Assembly: GCA_964428355.1 (NCBI GenBank)
Contig: CAYRYU010000137.1
Coordinates: forward strand, 1-16,542
Direction of reading: 5' to 3'
DNA: 16,542 nucleotides
DNA from: CAYRYU01 sp964428355
Lineage (GTDB): Bacteria > Muiribacteriota > Ozemobacteria > Ozemobacterales > Ozemobacteraceae
The notes below the pieces were generated by a model. That model made no database searches and had not been told where the DNA came from. It saw only the letters and a list, made by a program, of their open reading frames with translations. How positions within the stretch are numbered: position 1 is the first letter of the stretch; each line of letters starts with the position of its first letter. Below, piece by piece: positions 6,637 through 13,941 of this stretch. The position numbers were made by a program, and so were the translations under genes.

Positions 6637-9486
6637 TTACTGGCGCTTGACGTCGTCCTTGATGGTGCGGGTGTCGGTCTTGACGTCGCGGACCAGGACG
6701 CGGAACCACAGTTTCTGCTCGTTCTCATCGCCGAGGGAGGTGGTGGGAACGTCGCGGACGGTGTATTCCACGCGATAGAGGCCGGGGGCGCGGAAGATGT
6801 GATAGAACTTCAGATCGGGGTTGAACTCCTCGACCTTGCCGTTGTACTTGGAATCGAAGGCGGACCGCTCGATCTTGGTTTCCTTGTTGCCGGTCTCGTC
6901 CTCGAGGAGCTCGTATTCGCCCGTGGGCTGACCTTCGGCGGTCAGCTTCTGGATCTGGAGCTTGTAGGCGCTGATGCCGCGGTTCTTCTCGAAGGCATCG
7001 ATGTTGTCCTTGGCCACGGCGTGGATGGCAAGGCGGGAATCCTCGTTGATGACCTTGTCAGCCATCTGGAGAACCATGCCGTCGGGGCCCTGGGTCACGG
7101 TGTTTTTACCGGAAAGCAGCTCGCCGCCGATGGGGCCGGCAAGGACCGCGTCGCCCTTCTGGATGGTGACAACCTTGTCGGCAACATCGCAGGTGGTGTA
7201 CTCGCCGCCGGCGCACTCGGTCTTCTCGCCGGTTTTCGGATCGAGGATGACGACCTTGCCGCCGTTCTCGATCGCTTCGGAGGGAGGAACGCCGACGGTG
7301 GTGTCGGTGCCCGAATCGCTGATGGTGCATTCGCAGGTGGGCTTGGTGCCTTCACCGCTGTCGAGAACCTTCAGGAATCCTACCTGGTTGGTGGTGTTGC
7401 CGCAGCAGTCGGCCATGTCGACCTTGAACATACAGTCGGGAACCTGCTGCATCCAGTTGTCACCGTATTTCTTGATGAAGCTGGAGCTCTGGCCGGCAAC
7501 CGCGAGTTCACCGGGGACTCCCGCGGTGGCATCGGAGCCGTTGCGGACCCATTTGCCCTGGGGGTTGAGGACGAAGCCCTTGGCGCTCTGGTCGGTCTGG
7601 TTGGAATTGAGGGCCTGGTTGCTGCCGGTGCTGTCCCAGGAGTAGGAGTTGAGGGCGAAGTGCTTGGGAAGGAGCACGCGGGGTCCGGGGACCATCCAGG
7701 AACCCTTCTTCATCGTGCTGCCGTCGGAATTGGTCACTACTTCCTCGGAATGGACATTCGGGTTGTCCTTTTCGAATTCGATGGGGCCTACGCAGTAGCG
7801 GCCGCCATCCTTGAACTCGATGTAGGAGAAACGGTTGACATCGCCGGGTTTGGTGGCGGACATGTAGTTGGCAAAAGCCTGGAGGTCGGCTGCGGCTTTC
7901 TTGCCCTTGTCGCCGAGGGAAGCGTATTCCTTGATCATGTCGGCGAGTTCGGGGATGGCCTGCTCGAAGGACTGGTTCTTGGTGTTCTTGGCCTTGTTGA
8001 TGTAGCCGTTGAGGAGCTTGATCTTGAGGAGGCCGCCGTTCCTCTCATCGAGGATGAAGTAGGCAAGACCGCGATATTCGGGGCGCATGTTCTTGCACTC
8101 GTAGGCGTTGGCATACTTGTTCTTGATGTATTCCTCGATCTCCGCGGGGTTCTTCTTGCTCCATTGCGGATCGACGTTCTTCATGTAGGAATACTCTTCG
8201 CCCTTCTTGGCGGGCCCGAGGTAGGGTCCAAACTCCACGGTTTCATCATAGGTGACGGGGTTGTCGGTGAGTTTGATCCGTTCCCATTCGCTCTTCCCCT
8301 CGTTCCAGTTCATTTTGTAGGTGGGGGGGAGATATACGAAATAGATGTAGGCTTCCGCACCGGGATCATCGGGATTGTAGTAGGGGTTGTCGAGCTTGTA
8401 GACATCCATGTTGCCGCATTCGTAGTTGAGGCTTGCGGTCAGACGGTCGGAAGATTTGGCCGCATCGGCGTTGTCATCTTCATACTCGAAGAAGATCCCC
8501 TTGGCCTTGGCCCACTTCTGGGCGGTCGGATCCCATTGTTCCTGGACCCACTGGCCGGTGACGCCGCGGTAGATCTTGACCTTGGTGTCTTTGAGGGTCG
8601 GGGACTTGTAATCCTCGACGTAAACGCGGTTCACGTGGGAAAACTTCGTGCCGCCTGTGTGGTTCTTGAGCTTGATCCCCTCGGCTTCCCCATCGATCTT
8701 GTCGAGGGACTTGGATTCCCAGTTGGAGGTTGAAACCAGCTTGGCTTCAGGAATGGAGTTGGGATCGATGATGGAGATGTCGGCGTTGCCGTTGTATCCC
8801 GCTACAGTGGCACCCGTTACGGTGGCATCGCCGCGCTCGTAGGTCAGGAGCATTCCGACTTCCTGAAGGACGGTCGAACCCTTGGTGTCTTCGGTTCCGC
8901 TGATGCCCGAGTCGAAAGGCTTGGTGTGGGCATTGGGGTAGACCTTGGGATCCCAGGTCGGGTCGCCGTTTCCATTCACGATGTTGCGCGCGTATTCCAG
9001 GGCCTTTTCATTCCCGGAGGCTTTGAAGAAGGGGGTCCAGACTTCGCCGCCGGAAGCCCCGTCTTTTCCGCCGCTGACTTCCTTGTCGCCGGCCGCTTCG
9101 AACACCCAGTTGTATTTCACGTTCTTGTAAACGTAAAACTTGCCGGAGGCTTTGTCCTTGATGATGTAGGGATACTTGTCGGCCTCCGCGCCGGTGTTCT
9201 TGTAGACCTCGACATTGTTCTGGATGCGGTTGTCGAAGCCGCGAAGGACGGGTTCCGGTTCCATCATCGGAATCCACATTCCGATCTGGGATTTGGGGTT
9301 GTCGATCATGTCCGGAATCCGGCGGATTTCGTTCTTGGGAATGGACATGATTCCCTGCGGAAACTTGCCTGGATCATTCAGACCATAACGCGAATCGGTG
9401 GCTACGGTGCTCACGTCGGCGGCGAAAGCCGCGGGAACCACAAAAAGTCCTACCAGGACCAGTGCCAACCAAACCCTTCGAGCCAT
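6637..9486 (-). CDS. Large exported protein, probable abundant surface or envelope protein
   Basis: A 949-aa protein with a clear Sec signal peptide (MARRVWLALVLVGLF..., cleavage after AFA at 22). The mature part is soluble-looking, acidic, rich in Lys, Asp, Asn, Gly, Tyr and Trp, and has no membrane helix or lipobox. A Cys cluster lies at residues 685, 694, 695, 718, 720, 758 and 766, compatible with disulfides. The final part (about 815-949) contains PGLYRVEYTVRDV (900-912), the edge strand typical of Ig-like/PKD folds. I recognise no family for the rest. The expression signals are exceptional for this window: a full AAGGAGG site four bases from the ATG, a 5' stem-loop and a perfect 15-bp terminator. 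An abundant structural role (S-layer, sheath or fibre subunit) is inference. A secreted binding protein is the main alternative. Confidence 0.9.
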   Translation of the reverse strand: MARRVWLALVLVGLFVVPAAFAADVSTVATDSRYGLNDPGKFPQGIMSIPKNEIRRIPDMIDNPKSQIGMWIPMMEPEPVLRGFDNRIQNNVEVYKNTGAEADKYPYIIKDKASGKFYVYKNVKYNWVFEAAGDKEVSGGKDGASGGEVWTPFFKASGNEKALEYARNIVNGNGDPTWDPKVYPNAHTKPFDSGISGTEDTKGSTVLQEVGMLLTYERGDATVTGATVAGYNGNADISIIDPNSIPEAKLVSTSNWESKSLDKIDGEAEGIKLKNHTGGTKFSHVNRVYVEDYKSPTLKDTKVKIYRGVTGQWVQEQWDPTAQKWAKAKGIFFEYEDDNADAAKSSDRLTASLNYECGNMDVYKLDNPYYNPDDPGAEAYIYFVYLPPTYKMNWNEGKSEWERIKLTDNPVTYDETVEFGPYLGPAKKGEEYSYMKNVDPQWSKKNPAEIEEYIKNKYANAYECKNMRPEYRGLAYFILDERNGGLLKIKLLNGYINKAKNTKNQSFEQAIPELADMIKEYASLGDKGKKAAADLQAFANYMSATKPGDVNRFSYIEFKDGGRYCVGPIEFEKDNPNVHSEEVVTNSDGSTMKKGSWMVPGPRVLLPKHFALNSYSWDSTGSNQALNSNQTDQSAKGFVLNPQGKWVRNGSDATAGVPGELAVAGQSSSFIKKYGDNWMQQVPDCMFKVDMADCCGNTTNQVGFLKVLDSGEGTKPTCECTISDSGTDTTVGVPPSEAIENGGKVVILDPKTGEKTECAGGEYTTCDVADKVVTIQKGDAVLAGPIGGELLSGKNTVTQGPDGMVLQMADKVINEDSRLAIHAVAKDNIDAFEKNRGISAYKLQIQKLTAEGQPTGEYELLEDETGNKETKIERSAFDSKYNGKVEEFNPDLKFYHIFRAPGLYRVEYTVRDVPTTSLGDENEQKLWFRVLVRDVKTDTRTIKDDVKRQ

Positions 9487-9490
9487 ATTT

Positions 9491-9533
9491 CCTCCTTATG
9501 GAAATTTTCAGATCAAATACTTGATACTCTGAA
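9491..9533 (-). promoter_or_regulatory. Leader of the 949-aa gene: consensus RBS and 5' stem-loop
   Basis: The Shine-Dalgarno AAGGAGG (9497-9491) is a full-length match to the anti-SD. Nine bases upstream of it TTCAGATCAA (9507-9516) can pair with TTGAT-ACT-CTGAA (9521-9533): ten base pairs with a 3-nt bulge and a 4-nt loop. A hairpin just above the ribosome site is a known way to stabilise abundant messages; as DNA it could also be an operator. The 112-bp gap to the upstream TPR gene has no terminator. I could not identify a convincing promoter in it. Confidence 0.5.
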
Positions 9534-9598
9534 CACTCGAACCCTCTTGGTACTGCCTTCTCTCTCCATTCACCTCCGCTTTTTCAAATCACCAAATC

Positions 9599-11104
9599 TC
9601 AATAGCTCCTTCCCGTCTGCCTGACGGCTTCCTTGAGCCGCTGATCAGCTTCCAGGGTCTCCTCCATGAGCTGCATCCTGTAGGTGATCGACGCAGCCTG
9701 GGGATACTTCGGATTGATCTTCACGATCTCTTCGTAGAGCCGGTAAGCCTTGGGAAGGTCTTTGTAGGGAGTGTATTCCAATTTGTCACCCGCATTGTCG
9801 GCGGAGAAATTGTTCCCCGGGAAGATGTTCCCGTGGCCCGCGTAAATGTTCGCGGTCTGGAATTTCGCGTCCAGCATCTCCGGTCCGCCATAATGGACAG
9901 CCCTTTCGTATTCCCGCATCGCATCGTCGATGCGTCTCCTCATCTCGAAGAAGACCCCCAGGTAGAAATGACACATCGGGTTTTCGGGTTCCAACGCGAG
10001 GGCTGCGTCGAGGTGCTTCTTCGCCGAGAAGTCCATGATTCGCGGAAGATAGATGGCCACCAAGCCAAGGTGATACTTCGCCTTGGTTGGATCGAGGGAA
10101 ATCGCGACTTCGTAGAAGTGGATCGCTTCGTCTATGCGCTTGAGGTTCTTCAAACCCTCCGCAAGTTTGAACGCACCCTCGGCGGACTGGGGATTCAACG
10201 AATATGCCTGCGCGTAAAAATCGTAACCCTTTTGATACTCCTGGAGACCGGAATAGGCGTCTCCGAGGCCCCAAAGAGGCTTGGGCTCGGCCGCGGCAAG
10301 CTTCTGGGCTTTTTCGAACCACTCGATCGATTCCTTGTACTTTCCCTGGACCAGGAAGAGGTCGCCGAGGCAGAAGTTCGCCAGGAAATCTTGTGGGTTC
10401 AGCTTCAGAGCCGCTCTGAGGGCTTCCTCCGCCAACTTGAAGTCGAACTTTCTCGCCCTCGTGCTGGCGATTCCCAGGGCCAACCATTGTCCGAACTCCA
10501 TGTTCTTGTCGGTTACCGATTTCCGGACCGTGGTCATGAGGTTCTTCGCCTTGTCGAGGAAATTCTCCCCGTAATCCGCCATCGCCCGGCCGGCGATGTC
10601 CATCAGCTCTACGCAGTCCGGTTCGATTTCCAGTGCTTTCTCGAACTCCAGGATCGCGAAATACGGCCGGCGGTCTTCCATGAACGCGGCTCCCCGCCGG
10701 TAGGCTTCCTGCGCCTCGGGCTTCTTGAGCGATTCGAGGCGGTACTTGTCCATGGCCGCCTTGCTGGGCTCGGGGCCGCCCTGGACACCGGATTGGCCGG
10801 CACCCAACCGGGCACGGTGATCGGCCGCCCGCTTGAAAGCCTTGTCGGCGTGGTCCCGCCAACCGTCCTTCTCGAGGGCCTCCCCGAATGCCTGCCAGAC
10901 GTCGGCGGCCATCTGGTTGTCGCTCTTGAGTTCGTCCTTGAAAGCCACCATCAGATCCTTGTAAGCATCGGCGGCGGCACGGAATTTTCCCTCGGAGAAG
11001 AGGGCCTTTGCTTTGGCCATTGCTTCCTGAAGGGTTTCTGCATGGATCGTTCCGCACAGCAGCAGCAGGGCAAGGACGGGAAAAAGGGATCGAGAAAGCT
11101 TCAT
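9599..11104 (-). CDS. Exported TPR-repeat protein
   Basis: A 501-aa protein with a signal peptide (MKLSRSLFPVLALLLLCGTIHA, cleavage near 22). A TPR solenoid fills most of the rest. Clear repeats include residues about 134-166 (AYRRGAAFMEDRRPYFAILE...), 240-272 (FCLGDLFLVQGKYKESIEWF), 274-306, 308-340 (FKLAEGLKNLKRIDEAIHFY), 343-374, 377-408, and a last one at 449-470. TPR proteins are protein-protein adaptors; here it would act outside the cytoplasm. Its ATG overlaps the stop of the upstream propeller gene (ATGA, 11101-11104), so the two are translationally coupled, suggesting fixed stoichiometry or a complex. It lies directly upstream of the 949-aa exported protein. Confidence 0.92.
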   Translation of the reverse strand: MKLSRSLFPVLALLLLCGTIHAETLQEAMAKAKALFSEGKFRAAADAYKDLMVAFKDELKSDNQMAADVWQAFGEALEKDGWRDHADKAFKRAADHRARLGAGQSGVQGGPEPSKAAMDKYRLESLKKPEAQEAYRRGAAFMEDRRPYFAILEFEKALEIEPDCVELMDIAGRAMADYGENFLDKAKNLMTTVRKSVTDKNMEFGQWLALGIASTRARKFDFKLAEEALRAALKLNPQDFLANFCLGDLFLVQGKYKESIEWFEKAQKLAAAEPKPLWGLGDAYSGLQEYQKGYDFYAQAYSLNPQSAEGAFKLAEGLKNLKRIDEAIHFYEVAISLDPTKAKYHLGLVAIYLPRIMDFSAKKHLDAALALEPENPMCHFYLGVFFEMRRRIDDAMREYERAVHYGGPEMLDAKFQTANIYAGHGNIFPGNNFSADNAGDKLEYTPYKDLPKAYRLYEEIVKINPKYPQAASITYRMQLMEETLEADQRLKEAVRQTGRSY

Positions 11105-12153
11105 TTACGCGGACCTCCCAAATTTCTCGAAGACGTGTATTCAAAGATTTTAACCCATCCCTCCGAACCATGCAAATGATAAATGGCTCCCAGGTCAGTT
11201 CCAAGGACGAGGGAACCCTTGTACAACCCCAGGCTTTTCACCGCGGTGTTCTCTTTCGGGAGGACTTCCGGCTTGAGGGCAAGGTCTTTTCCTAGTGAGA
11301 AAAGGCCATTCTCCGTGCCTATCCAGAGGCGGTCCTGCCATTCGAGAAGTGCATGGACCTGGTCGGGGACCCCCTGGATCTTCTGGAACCGCGGACGCGG
11401 CCGACGGGGCCCGGTCCCCGGCCTCGCGGACGCCGCGACGGAAGCGGAAGCGGTCTCCGGAATCCTGTGGATCAGCCCGCCCGAACCGCAGCCGATGTAG
11501 ATGTCGCCGGCGAACCGGACGAGAACATTAACGTTCACATCCTTCCACTCATCCTGGGGGGTTTCCACCCGGAGAACGCGGTCTTCCCGGATCAGGGCTG
11601 TTCCGAAAGCCGTTGCGAGCCAGATTCCCTCGGGGGATGGGAGCGCGTCATTCACCCAGTTCGATGGGAGGCCGTTTTGCTCGAGGAGATGGATCCATGT
11701 GGTGCCGCTGGAAAGGAATACACCTTCACCGACCGATCCGAGGAGGACCCGGTTTCCGGGAAGGGTCAAGAACGCATGGAAGTAAGCCGAACCGGCACCG
11801 CTGGAGATGGAGCCCCACTTTCCCGACGCGAAATCCAGCCGGCTTGCCCCGCCACCGACCGTGGCGACGCTGATTCCGCCTTCGTCCACGATGACCTTGC
11901 TGATCCGCATGTCGGGAAGCCCGCCTGCGGTGGCAATCGTTGCGGACCACTCATCGCCCTTGAGCGTCAGGAGGCCGGATCCGAAGGTTCCCGCCCAGAG
12001 GCGGCCCTGGAAATCCTCCGCGAGGCTGCGGATGACGCAATCATACCTGGTTTTCTTTGTTACCGACCCTACGCTTGTCAAAGACCCGAGCCCTTCGGCC
12101 GAGAACGTTACGGCCAGCAGGCAGAGCAGTCCGAGAACCCACCCGGATCTCAT
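11101..12153 (-). CDS. Exported seven-bladed beta-propeller protein (Reg_prop-type)
   Basis: A 350-aa protein with a signal peptide (MRSGWVLGLLCLLAVTFSAEG). Seven propeller strands are spaced about 40 residues apart: LWAGT 52-56, ISVAT 94-98, VLLGS 136-140, IWLAT 177-181, IYIGC 218-222, LWIGT 276-280, LVLGT 315-319. An Ala/Arg/Pro-rich loop (about 234-256) between blades five and six accounts for the one longer interval. There is no kinase or membrane domain. Its stop overlaps the TPR gene start (ATGA), and it begins 39 nt after floA. It is a paralogue by architecture of the two propellers on the other side of the 949-aa gene, although the sequences have diverged well beyond a recent duplication. 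Confidence 0.88.
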   Translation of the reverse strand: MRSGWVLGLLCLLAVTFSAEGLGSLTSVGSVTKKTRYDCVIRSLAEDFQGRLWAGTFGSGLLTLKGDEWSATIATAGGLPDMRISKVIVDEGGISVATVGGGASRLDFASGKWGSISSGAGSAYFHAFLTLPGNRVLLGSVGEGVFLSSGTTWIHLLEQNGLPSNWVNDALPSPEGIWLATAFGTALIREDRVLRVETPQDEWKDVNVNVLVRFAGDIYIGCGSGGLIHRIPETASASVAASARPGTGPRRPRPRFQKIQGVPDQVHALLEWQDRLWIGTENGLFSLGKDLALKPEVLPKENTAVKSLGLYKGSLVLGTDLGAIYHLHGSEGWVKIFEYTSSRNLGGPRK

Positions 12154-12192
12154 CGCACCCGGGAAAGATCTTGTCGATCGAAAGGGCCGGGG

Positions 12193-13149
12193 TCACCCAT
12201 TGTCGACTCCGAACCCCAGTGCAGGAGCAGCGGATGCCTTGGACTTCTTCTTTCGTGGAACCACGATCTTGCCGGCCTTGAAGCAGTTCGAAAGCGCGAT
12301 TGGAACCTTCCGCTCGGCATCGACCAGCTTGGCTTTCATTTCCTGTTCGAGGGCCTTGTTCTCCTGGGTCTGGGCGACCGCGAGCGCCCTGCGGCCTTCC
12401 GCCTTTGCCTTTCCGACCTTCTTGTCGGCTTCGGCCTGGTCGTTTTGGAGGATGGCGCCTATGTTCCGGCCGACGTCCACATCGGCCACGTCGAAGGAGA
12501 TGATCTCGAAAGCGGATCCTGAATCGAGGCCCATCGACATGATCTTTTTCGTGATCAGTTCAGGGGCCTTGATGACTTCCTTGTGCGTAGGGGTAGAGCC
12601 GATGGCCGAAACGATTCCCTCGCTGACCCGGGCCACGATCGTTTCCTCGCCGGCCCCGCCAACCATGGTATCGAGGTTGGCACGGACCGTGATCTTCGCC
12701 CGGACGATCACTTCGATTCCGTCGGCGGCCATTCCCTGGATCGGCCCGGCCGAAATGACCCGGGGTTCGACACGCATCCGAACGGCATCAAGGACGTCGC
12801 GGCCGGCCAGATCGATTGCCGCGGCCCGGGCGAAAGTGAGGGTCAACTTGGCCCGGGCTGCGCTGATGAGGGCGCTGACGACTTTTTCGACGTCACCTCC
12901 GGCCAGATTGTGCGCTTCGAGGAAATCCAGTCTCAGGGCGATGCCGCCCTTGGTTCCCCGGACGTATTGGTCGACGATCAGGTCGGTGGGGACCCGGCGA
13001 AGGTTCATCGCGACAAGGTTCACCGGACTGGCGGGGACTCCTGCTGAAAGGCATTTGATGTAGGTTCTGAAAGGGAAAAGGGAAAGAATGACGAAAAACA
13101 ACAGGATTCCCAGAATTGTCAGGCCGGCGAAGACAATGGATGCATCCAT
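12193..13149 (-). CDS. floA: Flotillin-like protein FloA (YqfA/UPF0365 family)
   Basis: A 318-aa membrane-anchored flotillin-like scaffold protein, close to the usual length of about 330. One N-terminal hydrophobic segment (about 5-27) is followed by the family core: LVAMNLRRV (45-53), AAIDLAGRDVLDAVRMRV (110-127), DGIEVIVRAKITVRANLD (143-160), VGGAGEETIVARVSEGIVSAIGS (163-185) and FDVADVDVGRNIGAILQNDQAEADK (219-243). An Ala/Glu/Lys-rich coiled coil (about 239-285) follows. In bacilli FloA organises membrane microdomains and affects secretion and cell-shape processes. The C-terminal tail is atypical: short and basic (PRKKKSK) and ending GFGVDNG. No nfeD gene, the usual neighbour, is present. 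It is the first gene after a terminator and heads the propeller-TPR-surface protein run. Confidence 0.95.
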   Translation of the reverse strand: MDASIVFAGLTILGILLFFVILSLFPFRTYIKCLSAGVPASPVNLVAMNLRRVPTDLIVDQYVRGTKGGIALRLDFLEAHNLAGGDVEKVVSALISAARAKLTLTFARAAAIDLAGRDVLDAVRMRVEPRVISAGPIQGMAADGIEVIVRAKITVRANLDTMVGGAGEETIVARVSEGIVSAIGSTPTHKEVIKAPELITKKIMSMGLDSGSAFEIISFDVADVDVGRNIGAILQNDQAEADKKVGKAKAEGRRALAVAQTQENKALEQEMKAKLVDAERKVPIALSNCFKAGKIVVPRKKKSKASAAPALGFGVDNG

Positions 13150-13170
13150 TTTTTCAACCCCTTGTTCGAA

Positions 13171-13214
13171 TGGACTTCAGGTCCAATCTACACGGGTTAG
13201 AATTCACGTGTCAA
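13171..13214 (-). promoter_or_regulatory. Putative floA promoter with dyad at the start site
   Basis: A perfect -35 hexamer TTGACA (13214-13209) is followed after 18 bp by TAGATT (13190-13185, four of six to consensus). Transcription would begin near 13178, leaving a leader of about 29 nt. The dyad TGGAC-n5-GTCCA (13171-13185) spans that predicted start and could be an operator. It sits downstream of the terminator at 13279-13312, as expected for a new transcription unit. Confidence 0.5.
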
Positions 13215-13278
13215 CAAACCTCCACTCGTTTTAATGTGGGTGTACCCAAGCCTATGGAATGGAGTCGGGAAAAGTTTC

Positions 13279-13312
13279 AAAAAAAAACCCTCCCGGAAAG
13301 GGAGGGGGTTTT
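13279..13312 (-). terminator. Rho-independent terminator after the TPR-like gene pair
   Basis: A GC-rich stem with arms AAACCCTCCC (13285-13294) and GGGAGGGGGTTT (13300-13311, two extra G as a bulge) has a 5-nt loop. It is followed on the minus strand by nine consecutive T (complement of 13279-13287). It lies about 60 nt after the stop codon at 13375 and separates the upstream gene pair from floA. Confidence 0.85.
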
Positions 13313-13374
13313 CTTGAAGGAGGGGGGACCAGATCGAGTATGGATCCGGGGAAGGGGGCGAGGGAAATCCGAGG

Positions 13375-13941
13375 CTATTCCATCCGGGCTTCCAGCTCCT
13401 TGAGTTTCGCTCGGGAGATCCGGTCGGTGGGATCCTTGTTGACCGTCTTCTGGAGGCGATCCATTTCGTTCCGGCAGTATGTGATAAGTTTCTTGAGGAT
13501 TGCCAGGTCGCGGGTGATGGCTTGGTCATCATTTGGAAGTTGAGTGGCCCGCGCCCAATCATTGTAGGCGCTTCTATAATGGCTTTTTTCGAAATTGATC
13601 TGGCCCGAAAGCTTGAAAACCCCATAGTTTCCCGGGAAAAGGCTCTTTGCGCGGTCAAGACGCCTCATCGCTTCCTCGTAACTGCCGTTGTAGTAGTCAC
13701 GGGTGGCGTAATTCAGATACTCGGTCGCCCGGAATTCATTTAGGTATTCCTTCCTTTCTTCAGGGGGGGCGGGAATGGGGGTGGTGTCAAGCAATTCACC
13801 CTGTTTCTGGACGACAGTCGGCCGGATGGCCATCTTGACGTTGGAAAAATCGAGAGCATTGAAGGAAGGCAGGAAAACGACTCCGGCGGCCAAAGCGAGA
13901 ACGGCCGCGAGAGCGCCTATAACCTTCCACCAATTCTTCAT
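13375..13941 (-). CDS. Membrane-anchored or exported protein with TPR-like hairpins
   Basis: A 188-aa protein with an N-terminal hydrophobic helix (5-26, after MKNWW) that is either a signal anchor or an uncleaved signal. A Pro-rich linker (about 48-62) is followed by TPR-like helical pairs: about 73-104 (TEYLNYATRDYYNGSYEEAM), then 107-138 (VFKLSGQINFEKSHYRSAYN). A charged C-terminal helix ends at 188. Its ATG overlaps the stop of the upstream gene (ATGA at 13938-13941), so the pair is translationally coupled. A strong terminator follows. The family is not recognised; a periplasmic scaffold or adaptor role is inferred from the TPR-like pattern only. Confidence 0.82.
   Translation of the reverse strand: MKNWWKVIGALAAVLALAAGVVFLPSFNALDFSNVKMAIRPTVVQKQGELLDTTPIPAPPEERKEYLNEFRATEYLNYATRDYYNGSYEEAMRRLDRAKSLFPGNYGVFKLSGQINFEKSHYRSAYNDWARATQLPNDDQAITRDLAILKKLITYCRNEMDRLQKTVNKDPTDRISRAKLKELEARME

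Noticed and set aside
6799..8733. 644-codon open frame on the plus strand
   Set aside because: It is antisense to the 949-aa exported protein, has Leu/Val/Gly-rich low-complexity content and no family motifs; it arises from the biased codon use of the real gene.
9833..11179. 448-codon open frame on the plus strand
   Set aside because: Antisense to the TPR protein, whose repeats, signal peptide and ATGA coupling are convincing.
11353..13063. Overlapping plus-strand open frames of 389 and 418 codons
   Set aside because: Both are antisense to the propeller gene and floA; floA is certain from conserved family blocks.
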